Assembly: GCA_035527715.1 (NCBI GenBank)
Contig: DATKZY010000104.1
Span: 1 to 18,159, forward strand
DNA: 18,159 nucleotides
Direction of reading: 5' to 3'
From: DSUN01 sp035527715
GTDB taxonomy: Bacteria; Planctomycetota; PUPC01; DSUN01
Both the position numbers and the translations under genes were made by a program. The number at the start of each line of letters is the position of its first letter. Position 1 is the stretch's first letter. A model generated the notes under the pieces. It had not been told where the DNA came from. It saw nothing but the letters and a program-made list of their open reading frames with translations, and did no database searches. This document shows, piece after piece, positions 5,040 to 13,359 of this stretch.

Positions 5040-7283
5040 TCACCTGACCAGAAGCCAGTCGAGCGTCGCGCCCTCCGGGGCCGGCTTGTCGAAGGCCACG
5101 GTGAAGCCCTTCTCCGTGCGCTCGGCGACGGCGCGGCTCGTGAGCCAGCTCTGCTCGACGAACACGGCATAAGCCGCGTCGGCCTCGGCGTTGGGGAACG
5201 CCACGGTGAGCGAGGCTGCGCCCGCGGCCACCTTCACGCCTATGCCTCGCAGGTTCCTGGCCGCCCTATCGGTCGCCGAGAGGCCGCCGAGCTGTGCGAT
5301 GCTTCCGCCGCCCGTGTCGAGGCCCCCGCCTTTCACCTCGAGGTCGCCCGTCTTCGGGGAGACGCCAAGGGTGGTTTTCTTGCCGCTGTGCGTCCGCCAC
5401 GCGAGGGTCTGCGGGCGGTTGGGCTGGCGGAAGAGGATGGCGGCGTCGGCGAAGTCGGCCCGACAGTCCAGCCCCACATCCGCCGCCGACTCGATGGCCA
5501 CCACGGAGCCCCAGGCGGGGCGGCGCATCCGCGTCTTCGCGCAGTCCTCGAGCGTCGTCGGCCCGCCGCGGAACGCGATGCCCTCGTCGCGCGGCACCGC
5601 GCCCATGTTCGCAATGTCGAACACGGGCGATGGGAACGCCCCGGGCACCTCGTCCCAGATGAACGCGCGGAAGGCCAACGGCTTGAACGGGTCGGGGCCA
5701 ATCGCCTGCTCGATGGAGTCGCCCTTGGCGAAGTCGAACGCCGTCCCTCGGTCGCTGTAGGGGGCCAGCACGAGCGTTCTCCGCCCGGTCGTGCCTGCCG
5801 ACGGGCCGCCCGGCGTCACGCCACGCGACAGGTCGCACGGATAGGTGCCCGGGGCGATGATGTACTTCAGCGGCCTCACGTGGCCGTCCCATGTGTAGTT
5901 CTCGGGGTCGTAGAGGGTCGGGCTGCCGGCCGACTTGGCCCCCCACCAGTAGCGGCGGATTCGGAGGTCCTTCGTGCCGTCGGGGTTCGGCGTGAGGCTG
6001 GTGATCTCGTACCAGCGCCGCAAGCTGCCCTTCACCAGCTCCGTCGGCTCGTCCACGGCGAAGAAGCGGCCGATGACCTCGTCGGTCCAGGCGCACTCCT
6101 TTGTGCCTCGGATGAGGCCGCCCATCCGCAGCTCCTTCGCCCCTTTCTGCACGCCGTCCACGAGGGTCGTCGGGTATGCCTTGCCCTCGAAGACATTCCC
6201 GCCGCCGGCCTCCGGGTCGTGCGAGGAGGCGGGGCTGACGATGACCACGCGCCCCTCGGTGAGCCACTTCTTCGGGTTCAGGTTGATGAGCGGCCGCGAG
6301 TTGGCGATGGTCTCGGCATTGGCCGCGCCCGCGTAGACCAGCTCGCCCTTCTCGGGGTCGGCGGACTCCACGGTCGCGCGGAAGATGTTGGTCAGGCTGC
6401 GGATATAGGTGGCATAGCACACGCCGTTCTCGTCGCCCGCGGCCGAGTGCACGTCGCCCATGTAGCCGAAGTCGGTGGCGACCAGGTAGGTGTCGCCGCC
6501 GGCGTAGTGGCGCCGCTTCACGAAGAGGTCGAACGTCTGGTTCGAGGCGTTCGCGTTCGTCGTCAGCACGAGGGGCTGGGTGTGGTTCTTGTTGTGGACG
6601 ATGGCGCCGCGCTCGTGGTCGCTCTCGGTGTCGGCGACGAAGTAGTGCATCCGCTTCTCGCGGTCGTAGCCGAGGCTCTTGACCCACACGCGGGAGACGC
6701 CGCCGCCGTAGCCCTGGCCGACGTGGACGTTGAGGAACTGGCCGACGAAGAGCGTGCGGGTCGTCGGCACGTAGAAGCGCCGGTCGGGGCCTGCCTTGAC
6801 CGGCTCCTGAAGCCAGTCGAGGTAGCTGCTGGCGCCGTGGACGACGTTGTTCTCGATCTCCATCGCGGGGTAGTAGCCCCAATGAGGCAGGCTTTGGCCC
6901 GGGGGCACGTTGAGCGTGCGCACCACCTTCCAGCCGGTCATCTGCGGCACGGCCATCGTGAGGCTGCCGCCGCGCAGGTCGAGCACCGTCACGCCTGGCC
7001 CGGCGTGCCAGCGTTTCGTCGAGGCGGGCGGCGCCGGCTCCCGCACCAGCGTCTGGCTCGTGTTCTCATAGCTCCAGTTCGCCGGCGCGTTCGGCGGGAT
7101 CACCAGCACGCCTCCTCCCGCGGCTTGGAGCGCTTCCGTGGCCTTCTCGAACGCCTTGGCGGCCTCGGCCGCGCTGGCGATGGGACCAAACTCATCGAGC
7201 GCGCGCACCATCTGCGGCGTCGGCTCACCCGCTGCAAGGCTGAAACCGATCCCCAGGACCAAGAGCATGGGAACACCGCTCAT
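5040..7283 (-). CDS. Large secreted protein of unknown function, pectate-lyase-like N-terminus
   Basis: The 747-residue product starts with a Sec signal peptide (about residues 1-18, cleavage near AAG/EP) and so is exported. Residues 31-66 (EFGPIASAAEAAKAFEKATE, then ALQAAGGGVLVIPP) resemble the N-terminal cap of pectate-lyase-like beta-helix proteins. The long middle part has no family I can name. The last 90 residues (AYAVFVEQSWLTSRAVAE, then GFTVAFDKPAPEGATLDWLLV) look like the small beta-sandwich found at the C-terminus of some phage tail and planctomycete surface proteins. The start is supported by AAGGAG seven bases before the ATG at 7283. It is the last gene of the operon, 32 bases after the GH39-like gene. 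A role in binding or cleaving an external polysaccharide fits the context but no catalytic residues can be identified. Confidence 0.8.
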   Translation of the reverse strand: MSGVPMLLVLGIGFSLAAGEPTPQMVRALDEFGPIASAAEAAKAFEKATEALQAAGGGVLVIPPNAPANWSYENTSQTLVREPAPPASTKRWHAGPGVTVLDLRGGSLTMAVPQMTGWKVVRTLNVPPGQSLPHWGYYPAMEIENNVVHGASSYLDWLQEPVKAGPDRRFYVPTTRTLFVGQFLNVHVGQGYGGGVSRVWVKSLGYDREKRMHYFVADTESDHERGAIVHNKNHTQPLVLTTNANASNQTFDLFVKRRHYAGGDTYLVATDFGYMGDVHSAAGDENGVCYATYIRSLTNIFRATVESADPEKGELVYAGAANAETIANSRPLINLNPKKWLTEGRVVIVSPASSHDPEAGGGNVFEGKAYPTTLVDGVQKGAKELRMGGLIRGTKECAWTDEVIGRFFAVDEPTELVKGSLRRWYEITSLTPNPDGTKDLRIRRYWWGAKSAGSPTLYDPENYTWDGHVRPLKYIIAPGTYPCDLSRGVTPGGPSAGTTGRRTLVLAPYSDRGTAFDFAKGDSIEQAIGPDPFKPLAFRAFIWDEVPGAFPSPVFDIANMGAVPRDEGIAFRGGPTTLEDCAKTRMRRPAWGSVVAIESAADVGLDCRADFADAAILFRQPNRPQTLAWRTHSGKKTTLGVSPKTGDLEVKGGGLDTGGGSIAQLGGLSATDRAARNLRGIGVKVAAGAASLTVAFPNAEADAAYAVFVEQSWLTSRAVAERTEKGFTVAFDKPAPEGATLDWLLVR

Positions 7284-7315
7284 GGTTTCTCCTTTCCGAA
7301 GGCGGCGAGCAGATG

Positions 7316-9853
7316 CTACTCGAGGAATACGAAGACGGGTGTCTCCTGCTGGAGGGCGACGGCGACCCTGCCGCCCGCGGGCGCGAGGGTCGAGCGGCCC
7401 CCCATCAGGTCAACCACCGTCACGGGCTTCTCGGCGGGCAGGGCCACTTGGGCCTCGCCGCCAAGGCTCCACAGGGCGACGACCGCTCCCCTGCCCTCCT
7501 GGCCGGCGAAGCGATAGGCGACGACGTTCGGCCCCAAGTCGAGCGGCCCTTCGACCCGCTTGCCCTTGAGCACCCGCGCCACGGTGGCGAAGGCGCGGTA
7601 GGCCGGCTTCGGGGTGAAGTCGCGCGTGACGATGCCCATGTTGTGCTCGAAGTTGAACGGGTCGGTGCCGTCGTTGCGGAAGTCGTACCAGGAGATGTTT
7701 GGCGCCGCGCCTGAGGCGATGGCGTCAATGTAGGAGCGGGCGAGGAGCTTCGCCTGGTCGCGCGGGGTGTTCACCTGGAAGCCCTGGCCGATGGCGTTGT
7801 GGGGCACGTGGGTGGCCCAGCCCATCTCAGTGATCCAGACGGGACGGGCCGAGCCGTCGGGCCGCTTCACGAGGTCGGCGGTGCGCTGAAGCTCGGCGAT
7901 GAAGGCACGGTCGTCGAGCTTCGAGCGATAGGGATGAATGGTCAAGATGTCGAAGGGCGCGCCCAGTTCCATCGTGCGCTTGATGAAGCCTGCGTCAACG
8001 CCGGCCGTCGAGCAGCCGAGGACGAGGGCCTTCGGGTTCGCCTTCTTGATCGCGTCGTGAGCTTTCTTCAGCAGCTCGGCGTACAGGTCGCGGGGGCCTT
8101 GCCAGAAGAAGATGTTCGGCTCGTTCCACACCTCCCAGTCCTGGATGGTGTCGCGGTACCGCTCGACGGCGGCGGCGGCGAAGCGACAGTAGTCCTCGAT
8201 GCCCTCGGGCGTGTAGGGCTTGGTCCAGGGCGACCAGTAGGCGAGGATGCCGTAGATACTGATGCCGTGACGCTTCGCCGTGGCGACCATCGCGTCGTAG
8301 AACGACCAGTCGAGCTTGCCCTTCTGCGGCTCGATGCGCGCCCAGTGGAACTCCTCGCGGCTCCACTTGACCCCAGCGTCCTGGGCCATCTGGGCGGCAC
8401 GCTCCATCTCCTTGAGGCTCTCGGGGTGGAGGCTGTAACGGTAGAGATAGAGGCCCATGCCGAAGGGCGAGGCAGGGTCGAGCTCCGCGCTGCCGTGCGG
8501 CTCGATGGGCGCGACGTGATATGCCCGCGCGGCGGGAACGAGCTGGCCGGGGGCGTCGAGGGTGAATTCGGCCTCGAGGAAGCGATGGTCGCCCCGGGGC
8601 GCCGCGACGCTCACCTCGAGCGGCTCGCCATCGGCGGGCAGCGTGACCCGCTTCCTGCCTTCGGCCAGGGTCTTGCCCGTCCAGTCGCGCACGACGTGGC
8701 TCAGCGTGGCTTTCAGAGGCTCAGGCGACAGGCTTCGGGCCTTCGCGACGAAGGCCACGCCTCCCGGCGCCTCCCGCCGCTCGGCCATCAGAACGCAGCA
8801 GCGGTTCGGCTCGCAGGCCGTCTTCACGCGAATCTCGACCAGCCCCAGCTCCACGATATCCTTCTTGCCCGCCGCATCGAGGTAGATGCCTCGGATACGG
8901 AGCGGGCCGTGGAGCTTGCCGTCGTTCTCGCCGCCGAACCAGCGCCAGCCCTCACCGGGCGGGGCGGGGACGACGATCTCCCCCTCCCCTTCTCCAACGA
9001 ATTCGCCGATGGTCTTCTCGAAGCTCATGAAGTGCGTGGCGAGCTGGAGCCGCACGGGATGCCCCGGGGCCTTGCCCCGCGCACGGATTCGGAACTCCTG
9101 CGGCAGGCCGAGGAGCGAGGCGTCGGGGGGCGAGATGACGATGTGCGAGGCACCCTGCGAGAAGTCGAGCCGCCAGTTGCGCCCGTCCAGCCCCGTCGTC
9201 CCGCCAGGGCCGGCGGCGTGGCACCGCCAGCCTTCGTCGGGGGTGAACCGAGCCGCCGCAATGTCCGATGTCACCATGCCTGCTCCTCTCGTCGGCTTGC
9301 CCTCGATGAGGCGGACGTCGTCGAACCACAGTTCGCCCCGCGGGGCGGCCGTGTTGTCCACGAGGAAGGCGATCTGCTTGGGGGGGCCGTGGACGACCCC
9401 GTCGTTCGCCCCGCCCCAGTGGCCTGTCCAGCCCGACATGCCGATGAATGCCTCGGCCCAGGCCCCCTCGCGTGCGTGGAAGCCGCGCTGAAGCGTCTGG
9501 CCCGTCTGGTCGGTGTAGCGGAAGGTCAGGCGATTGCCGCGCGGCTGCTTCACCCAGAGGCGGACGGCGACGACGTCGGGCGCCGTATCGAGCCGCAGGA
9601 TGGCGGCCACGTAGTTCCCGCCGCCCGTGAAATCGAAGGCGAGGCGTCCGCCCCAGCGGCCGTTTCGCGCTGCGTCGCGTGCTCGCTCGAAGCTGCCGCG
9701 CGCCCCGGGGAACTCCGCGCCGTTCGAGAACGCCCAGCGCCCCTCGGCCCACGTGGCATCGAAGTCCTCCGCGGGGGGCGGCCCCTCGACGACGCGCTGT
9801 GGCACGCAGGACACGGAGAGCAGGAGAGCGATCCCGACCGTCGGCTTGCTCAT
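7316..9853 (-). CDS. Secreted clan A glycoside hydrolase (GH39/GH5-like) with two N-terminal binding-type domains
   Basis: This 845-residue protein has an N-terminal export signal; SVSC at 13-16 could be an imperfect lipobox. Residues about 30-185 and 205-345 look like two beta-sandwich domains: both contain a GG(A/E)NDG...HGP motif (147-157 and 307-317), a sign of duplication. A short linker domain (350-445) precedes a TIM barrel at about 463-760. There VWNEPN (Glu578) is the expected acid/base and WITEMGW (Glu676) the expected nucleophile, as in retaining clan GH-A enzymes of GH39 and related families. A small beta domain ends the protein. Likely an exo- or endo-glycosidase outside the cytoplasm; the substrate cannot be predicted. 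GGAGG lies about 9 bases before the ATG, and the previous gene ends 15 bases upstream. Confidence 0.88.
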   Translation of the reverse strand: MSKPTVGIALLLSVSCVPQRVVEGPPPAEDFDATWAEGRWAFSNGAEFPGARGSFERARDAARNGRWGGRLAFDFTGGGNYVAAILRLDTAPDVVAVRLWVKQPRGNRLTFRYTDQTGQTLQRGFHAREGAWAEAFIGMSGWTGHWGGANDGVVHGPPKQIAFLVDNTAAPRGELWFDDVRLIEGKPTRGAGMVTSDIAAARFTPDEGWRCHAAGPGGTTGLDGRNWRLDFSQGASHIVISPPDASLLGLPQEFRIRARGKAPGHPVRLQLATHFMSFEKTIGEFVGEGEGEIVVPAPPGEGWRWFGGENDGKLHGPLRIRGIYLDAAGKKDIVELGLVEIRVKTACEPNRCCVLMAERREAPGGVAFVAKARSLSPEPLKATLSHVVRDWTGKTLAEGRKRVTLPADGEPLEVSVAAPRGDHRFLEAEFTLDAPGQLVPAARAYHVAPIEPHGSAELDPASPFGMGLYLYRYSLHPESLKEMERAAQMAQDAGVKWSREEFHWARIEPQKGKLDWSFYDAMVATAKRHGISIYGILAYWSPWTKPYTPEGIEDYCRFAAAAVERYRDTIQDWEVWNEPNIFFWQGPRDLYAELLKKAHDAIKKANPKALVLGCSTAGVDAGFIKRTMELGAPFDILTIHPYRSKLDDRAFIAELQRTADLVKRPDGSARPVWITEMGWATHVPHNAIGQGFQVNTPRDQAKLLARSYIDAIASGAAPNISWYDFRNDGTDPFNFEHNMGIVTRDFTPKPAYRAFATVARVLKGKRVEGPLDLGPNVVAYRFAGQEGRGAVVALWSLGGEAQVALPAEKPVTVVDLMGGRSTLAPAGGRVAVALQQETPVFVFLE

Positions 9854-9868
9854 GGCACCGGTCCTCCG

Positions 9869-11179
9869 TCAGGCGTGCAGGTCGCGCACCTGGGCGGCAA
9901 TGCGGCAGAAGCGGCGGGCAACGTCGCTGGAGCGCCAGCGGCGGCGGCCGATGAGGTAGCTTTCGGCCCTGTCGCCCAGGGGCCGCGTCCACTTGCGCGG
10001 CAGCCGCTTGGCGCCGACCATCGCGCCGAAGATCGAGCCCGCCGTGGCGCCGGTGCAATCGGTGTCCACGCCGCCCATGACGGTGAGGGCGATAGTCCTC
10101 TGGTAGTCGCCCTCGCCATAGAGGAGGCCGGCGACGGTGAGGGCCGCGTTGTTCAGCGTGTGGGCGCCGGCCATGCCCGCGTACTTCTTGAGGATGCGGT
10201 CGGTCGTCTTGTCCCAATCGCCGTCGCGGTGGCACCAGGCGATGGTTTCCCGCACCGCTTTCGCCGTGCGGCAGTCGCGCGGGATTTCGGTGAGGGCGAC
10301 GCGGAGGACCTCCTCCACGTCGTCGAGGGCGAAGGCGGCCGCGATGGCCGCGCTGAAGAACATCTCGCCGTAGGTGCCGTTCATCACGTGGCTCACCGAG
10401 GCGTCGCGGTACGCGAATTCGGCGGCGACTTCGGGGAGGCCGGGGGCGGCGTAGCCCCAGGGGTCGCTGCGGATGTCGGCGCCGATCCACTCCTGGTACG
10501 GGTTGTCCACGCGGGCGGTCTGGGGTGGCACGAGGCCCTTCCGCAAGTTGTCGAGTGCGACCCGCTCGGCAGTGCAGGCGATGGGCAGGTAGCGGAGCCA
10601 GGCATCGCCCACGTCGCGCACGTCGAAGTCCAGGCCGTAGTCTTCGAGGATGAGGAGGCCGAGGAGCGTGTAGGTCAGGTCGTCGTCGGTGCCGATGCGG
10701 TCAATGCGGCCCTTGAGGAACTTGCGGCGGGGCGTGAGGCCGTAGTGCTTGCCCTCGGCGTTGGCGGGCTTGGGGTCGAGGCGCCAGTAGTCGGCGAGCG
10801 GGTAGCGCTGGCCGAGGGCGCGGGCGGCGGCGCGGATGGCCTGCCTGGACATTCCTTCGCACGGGATCCCGAGCATGCACCCCGCCGCGCGGCCGAGCCA
10901 GGCGCCGAGCATGCGGTCGTGAAGCTCGGCCTCGGAGAGCTTCAGTGGGAGCTTGCGCGGCCCGCGGGGGCGCAAGGCGCGGATGGCATCGAGTTCGACT
11001 GGCTCCGCCTTCTGGAGTTCAGGCGGCGGGCCGAGCTTCTCGACGCGTCGCTGGATGCGGTTGAGCTGGCGGGCGGCTTCCTCGACGAACGGCCGCACGT
11101 CGCGCCCTTGCTCGTGACGCAGGTCGAGCCAGGCGCCCAGGTAGTTCGCGGCGCCGCTGAGCTTGCCGAAGTAGGACAC
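9869..11179 (-). CDS. ADP-ribosylglycohydrolase (ARH) family protein
   Basis: The 436-residue protein belongs to the ADP-ribosyl-glycohydrolase/crystallin J1 family (PF03747), all-helical enzymes that use two Mg ions to cleave N- or O-linked ribose bonds. Metal-ligand motifs are visible: GTDDDLTYT at 163-171 (Asp165-167) and GVDTDCTGATAGS at 370-382 (Asp372, Asp374). The fold begins at about residue 84 (LHDRMLGAWLGRAAGCMLGIP). Before it is an extra segment of about 80 charged residues, absent from minimal family members. No signal peptide is seen. The start is a GTG at 11179, supported by AAAGGAG eight bases upstream. Its place among glycosidases suggests it may act on a glycoside or nucleoside rather than on ADP-ribosylated protein; this is inference. 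No ADP-ribosyltransferase is nearby. Confidence 0.9.
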   Translation of the reverse strand: MSYFGKLSGAANYLGAWLDLRHEQGRDVRPFVEEAARQLNRIQRRVEKLGPPPELQKAEPVELDAIRALRPRGPRKLPLKLSEAELHDRMLGAWLGRAAGCMLGIPCEGMSRQAIRAAARALGQRYPLADYWRLDPKPANAEGKHYGLTPRRKFLKGRIDRIGTDDDLTYTLLGLLILEDYGLDFDVRDVGDAWLRYLPIACTAERVALDNLRKGLVPPQTARVDNPYQEWIGADIRSDPWGYAAPGLPEVAAEFAYRDASVSHVMNGTYGEMFFSAAIAAAFALDDVEEVLRVALTEIPRDCRTAKAVRETIAWCHRDGDWDKTTDRILKKYAGMAGAHTLNNAALTVAGLLYGEGDYQRTIALTVMGGVDTDCTGATAGSIFGAMVGAKRLPRKWTRPLGDRAESYLIGRRRWRSSDVARRFCRIAAQVRDLHA

Positions 11180-11197
11180 GGGGGCACTCCTTTCGGG

Positions 11198-12454
11198 TCA
11201 GATGGAGCCTTTGAGGTGCCAGGCGGCGTTGGCGGGCGCGTGCTCTGGGCCGACGGCCAGGGGGGCGCGGGGCGGGCCGAGGTGGACGACTGAGCGGTCG
11301 CCCTCGATGACGATGGCGGACGCAGGGTCGCCGGCAATGTGATTCCCGTCCAGGACGACGCCTTCGGTGCCCTCGGCGACGCGGATGCCAGCGAAGCGCG
11401 GGCCTGCGGCTTGGATACGGTTGCGGAGCACGTGGACGTCTGCGAGCGCGGCGGCGAGGTGGACTTCGGCCTCGCCGAGGCGCTGGCAGTTGCCGGCCAC
11501 GTCGTTGGCCTCGAGTTGCACGCGGTTGCCGGCCATCACGCGGTCGTGCTCGCGGAAGAAGAGGCCGCAGCCGCCGTTGTTGCGGATCGTGTTGTTGCGG
11601 ATCAGGTGGTCGGTGTCGCGCCCGCCGATCGAGATGCCGTGGCGGCCGTTGTCCTCGATCACGCAGCCCTCACAGAGCGAGAAGGAGACGCGGAGGCAGT
11701 AGAAAACACCGTCGGCGCCGTTGCGGCGGCACGTGCAGTTGCGGAGGATGGGGCCGACGGAGCCGCTGCCCGGGTGGAGGCCAAGGCCCGCGTTGTCCTC
11801 GCACGTGCAGTCCTCGATGCGGGTGCCCACGCACTGCTGGAAGCTGATGCCGTCGCCGTTCACGCCGGCGACGCGGACGTTGCGGAGCGTGATGCGGTGC
11901 GCCTGGATGAGAAAGATGCCGCCGCCGCGGCAGCCGTTCAGCACGTCGGGGTTCTGCGCGCGGTTGCCGTCCACGGCCAGGTCGGAGACGGAGGCGTTCT
12001 CGACGCCTTCGGCGCGAATGACGGGGAAGAGCGAAACGGCGCGGCCACCGGCGCCGCGGGCGTAGTCGTGGTTGAGCATGCGGCTGATGCCGAAGCGGTC
12101 GCCCTCGCGCCAGGTGAGCGTGGCCTGCGTGTCGTAGAAGCCGCCCGCAAGGGAGTCGGTCACGAGGACGCCCATGCCGACGCGGAACTTCTCAGGCTCG
12201 GCCAGCGACACGTCGTAGTGGCCGTAACCGAGGTCGGTCGAAAGGTCGGAGCGGACCTCCGCGGCCTTGCGGAGCACGGTGTCGGGGCCGGAGCCTCTGA
12301 CATGGACGTTCGTGCGCAGGTGAAGCGAGTCATCCATCGGGTAGATGCCTGGGCGAAGGACGACGGTGCCGCCGCCCTTCGCGGCCGCCTTGTCCACGGC
12401 CTGCTGAATCGCCCGGTTATCACCTGGGCCGACCGTGATTCTGGTTCGAGCCAT
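11198..12454 (-). CDS. Right-handed parallel beta-helix protein
   Basis: The 418-residue product opens with a pectate-lyase-like cap (IQQAVDKAAAKGGGTVVLRPG at about 15-35) and then shows many short turns with Asn/Gly/Cys spacing, such as NVRVAGVNGDGISFQQC and RNNTIRNNGGCGLFF, typical of Beta_helix (PF13229) domains. Such folds occur in polysaccharide lyases, epimerases and carbohydrate-binding proteins. Catalytic Asp/Lys/Arg residues cannot be assigned from sequence alone. It has no signal peptide, which is odd for the class and matches its neighbours, the PHP and ADP-ribosylglycohydrolase-like proteins. The ATG at 12454 follows GGAGGAG by about six bases; the frame stays open upstream but overlaps the PHP gene. 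The gap to that gene is 20 bases and to the next one 18. Confidence 0.85.
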   Translation of the reverse strand: MARTRITVGPGDNRAIQQAVDKAAAKGGGTVVLRPGIYPMDDSLHLRTNVHVRGSGPDTVLRKAAEVRSDLSTDLGYGHYDVSLAEPEKFRVGMGVLVTDSLAGGFYDTQATLTWREGDRFGISRMLNHDYARGAGGRAVSLFPVIRAEGVENASVSDLAVDGNRAQNPDVLNGCRGGGIFLIQAHRITLRNVRVAGVNGDGISFQQCVGTRIEDCTCEDNAGLGLHPGSGSVGPILRNCTCRRNGADGVFYCLRVSFSLCEGCVIEDNGRHGISIGGRDTDHLIRNNTIRNNGGCGLFFREHDRVMAGNRVQLEANDVAGNCQRLGEAEVHLAAALADVHVLRNRIQAAGPRFAGIRVAEGTEGVVLDGNHIAGDPASAIVIEGDRSVVHLGPPRAPLAVGPEHAPANAAWHLKGSI

Positions 12455-12474
12455 GTTCACTCCTCCGTGGCGGC

Positions 12475-13359
12475 TCAGCGCAGGAAGAAGGGGTTTGCCC
12501 AGGCAGAGCGCCCCGCCTGGTCGGTGCACTCGACGCGGACATAGGTCTCGCGGCTGCCGAGGAGATGCTCGGCCTGGGTGATGGGCGAGCCATCGTCGCT
12601 CCGCACCTGTCGGCCCGAGGAGCCGTTGCAGATGAAGTTGATGCGCACCACGGGCGACGTGACGGCGGTGACGCGGTTCCCTTCGAGGCGGACCGATTCG
12701 ATCGTGGGCCCGCAGGTGGCATAGAAACGGCCGAGGGACAGCGCATCCATTATGGCCTCGCGGGACCGCTCGGCGGCCCTCACGACGACCCAGCCCTGAA
12801 AGCCGTCGCGCGTGGCGCGATGCGTGTCGTCCACGGCCACGCCCAGCAGGCGGCGGCCGCGGGCCAGCAAGTCGTCCCAATGGACCGCCGACGTGCCTTT
12901 GCCGATGGTGGTCTCGCACGTGCTGTTGAAGACCTCGACGCCGAGGGCGCCCGACACGACCTCCAGGTCCTTGATGGTCTGCCCCGTCCAGTAGGGATGG
13001 GCGAGGACGGCCTGGCCGCCGCAGTCGAGGATGGCGTCCACCACGGTCTGAATCTGCTTCGACCTGGGGACGCAGAAGCCCTCGGGCAGGTCGAGGCCGA
13101 CGAGATGGTAGCCCGGCCCGCCCGTGGGGTTGGCGCAGACGAGCTCGATGCCGCGGAGGACGACAAGGCGTGCGGCGGACAGGGGCGCCAGGTCGGCGAG
13201 ACGGTCGTGGTCGGTGAGGGCGAGAAAGTCGTAGCCCGCGGCCTCGTAGTCGGCCACGCGCTCCTGTGGCGACCGGTCGCCGTCGGACACGGTCGTGTGC
13301 GTGTGAAGGTTGCCCTTCAGCCACTGCCCGTCACAGTCGAAAGCGTTGTCCAGCGTCAT
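12475..13359 (-). CDS. PHP-domain metallohydrolase (CehA/McbA-like)
   Basis: The 294-residue protein carries the four PHP motifs that bind a tri- or dinuclear metal centre: NLHTHTTVSDG (His19, His21), LTDHD (Asp50, His51), Glu72, AHPYW (His121) and DDTH (Asp178, His180). PHP proteins hydrolyse phosphoesters or other ester-type bonds; the order and length here match the CehA/McbA group, whose best known members are carbaryl hydrolase-like enzymes. Residues from about 220 onward form a small beta-rich domain (VRINFICNGSSG, YVRVECTDQAG). No signal peptide is visible. Its ATG overlaps the stop codon of the preceding membrane glycosyltransferase gene (ATGA), with a weak TTGGAG 11 bases upstream, so translational coupling is likely. 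It may hydrolyse a phosphorylated or esterified sugar released by its neighbours, which is inference. Confidence 0.88.
   Translation of the reverse strand: MTLDNAFDCDGQWLKGNLHTHTTVSDGDRSPQERVADYEAAGYDFLALTDHDRLADLAPLSAARLVVLRGIELVCANPTGGPGYHLVGLDLPEGFCVPRSKQIQTVVDAILDCGGQAVLAHPYWTGQTIKDLEVVSGALGVEVFNSTCETTIGKGTSAVHWDDLLARGRRLLGVAVDDTHRATRDGFQGWVVVRAAERSREAIMDALSLGRFYATCGPTIESVRLEGNRVTAVTSPVVRINFICNGSSGRQVRSDDGSPITQAEHLLGSRETYVRVECTDQAGRSAWANPFFLR

Noticed and set aside
4983..7517. Plus-strand open frame of 844 codons
   Set aside because: Antisense to the secreted 747-residue protein; starts inside the RRM terminator, has no ribosome binding site and a low-complexity product.
7799..11293. Plus-strand open frame of more than 1100 codons
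   Set aside because: It lies antisense to the GH39-like and ADP-ribosylglycohydrolase-like genes, which have clear family motifs and ribosome binding sites. Its product is Val/Ala/Gly/Arg-rich with no recognisable domain; long antisense frames are common in GC-rich DNA.
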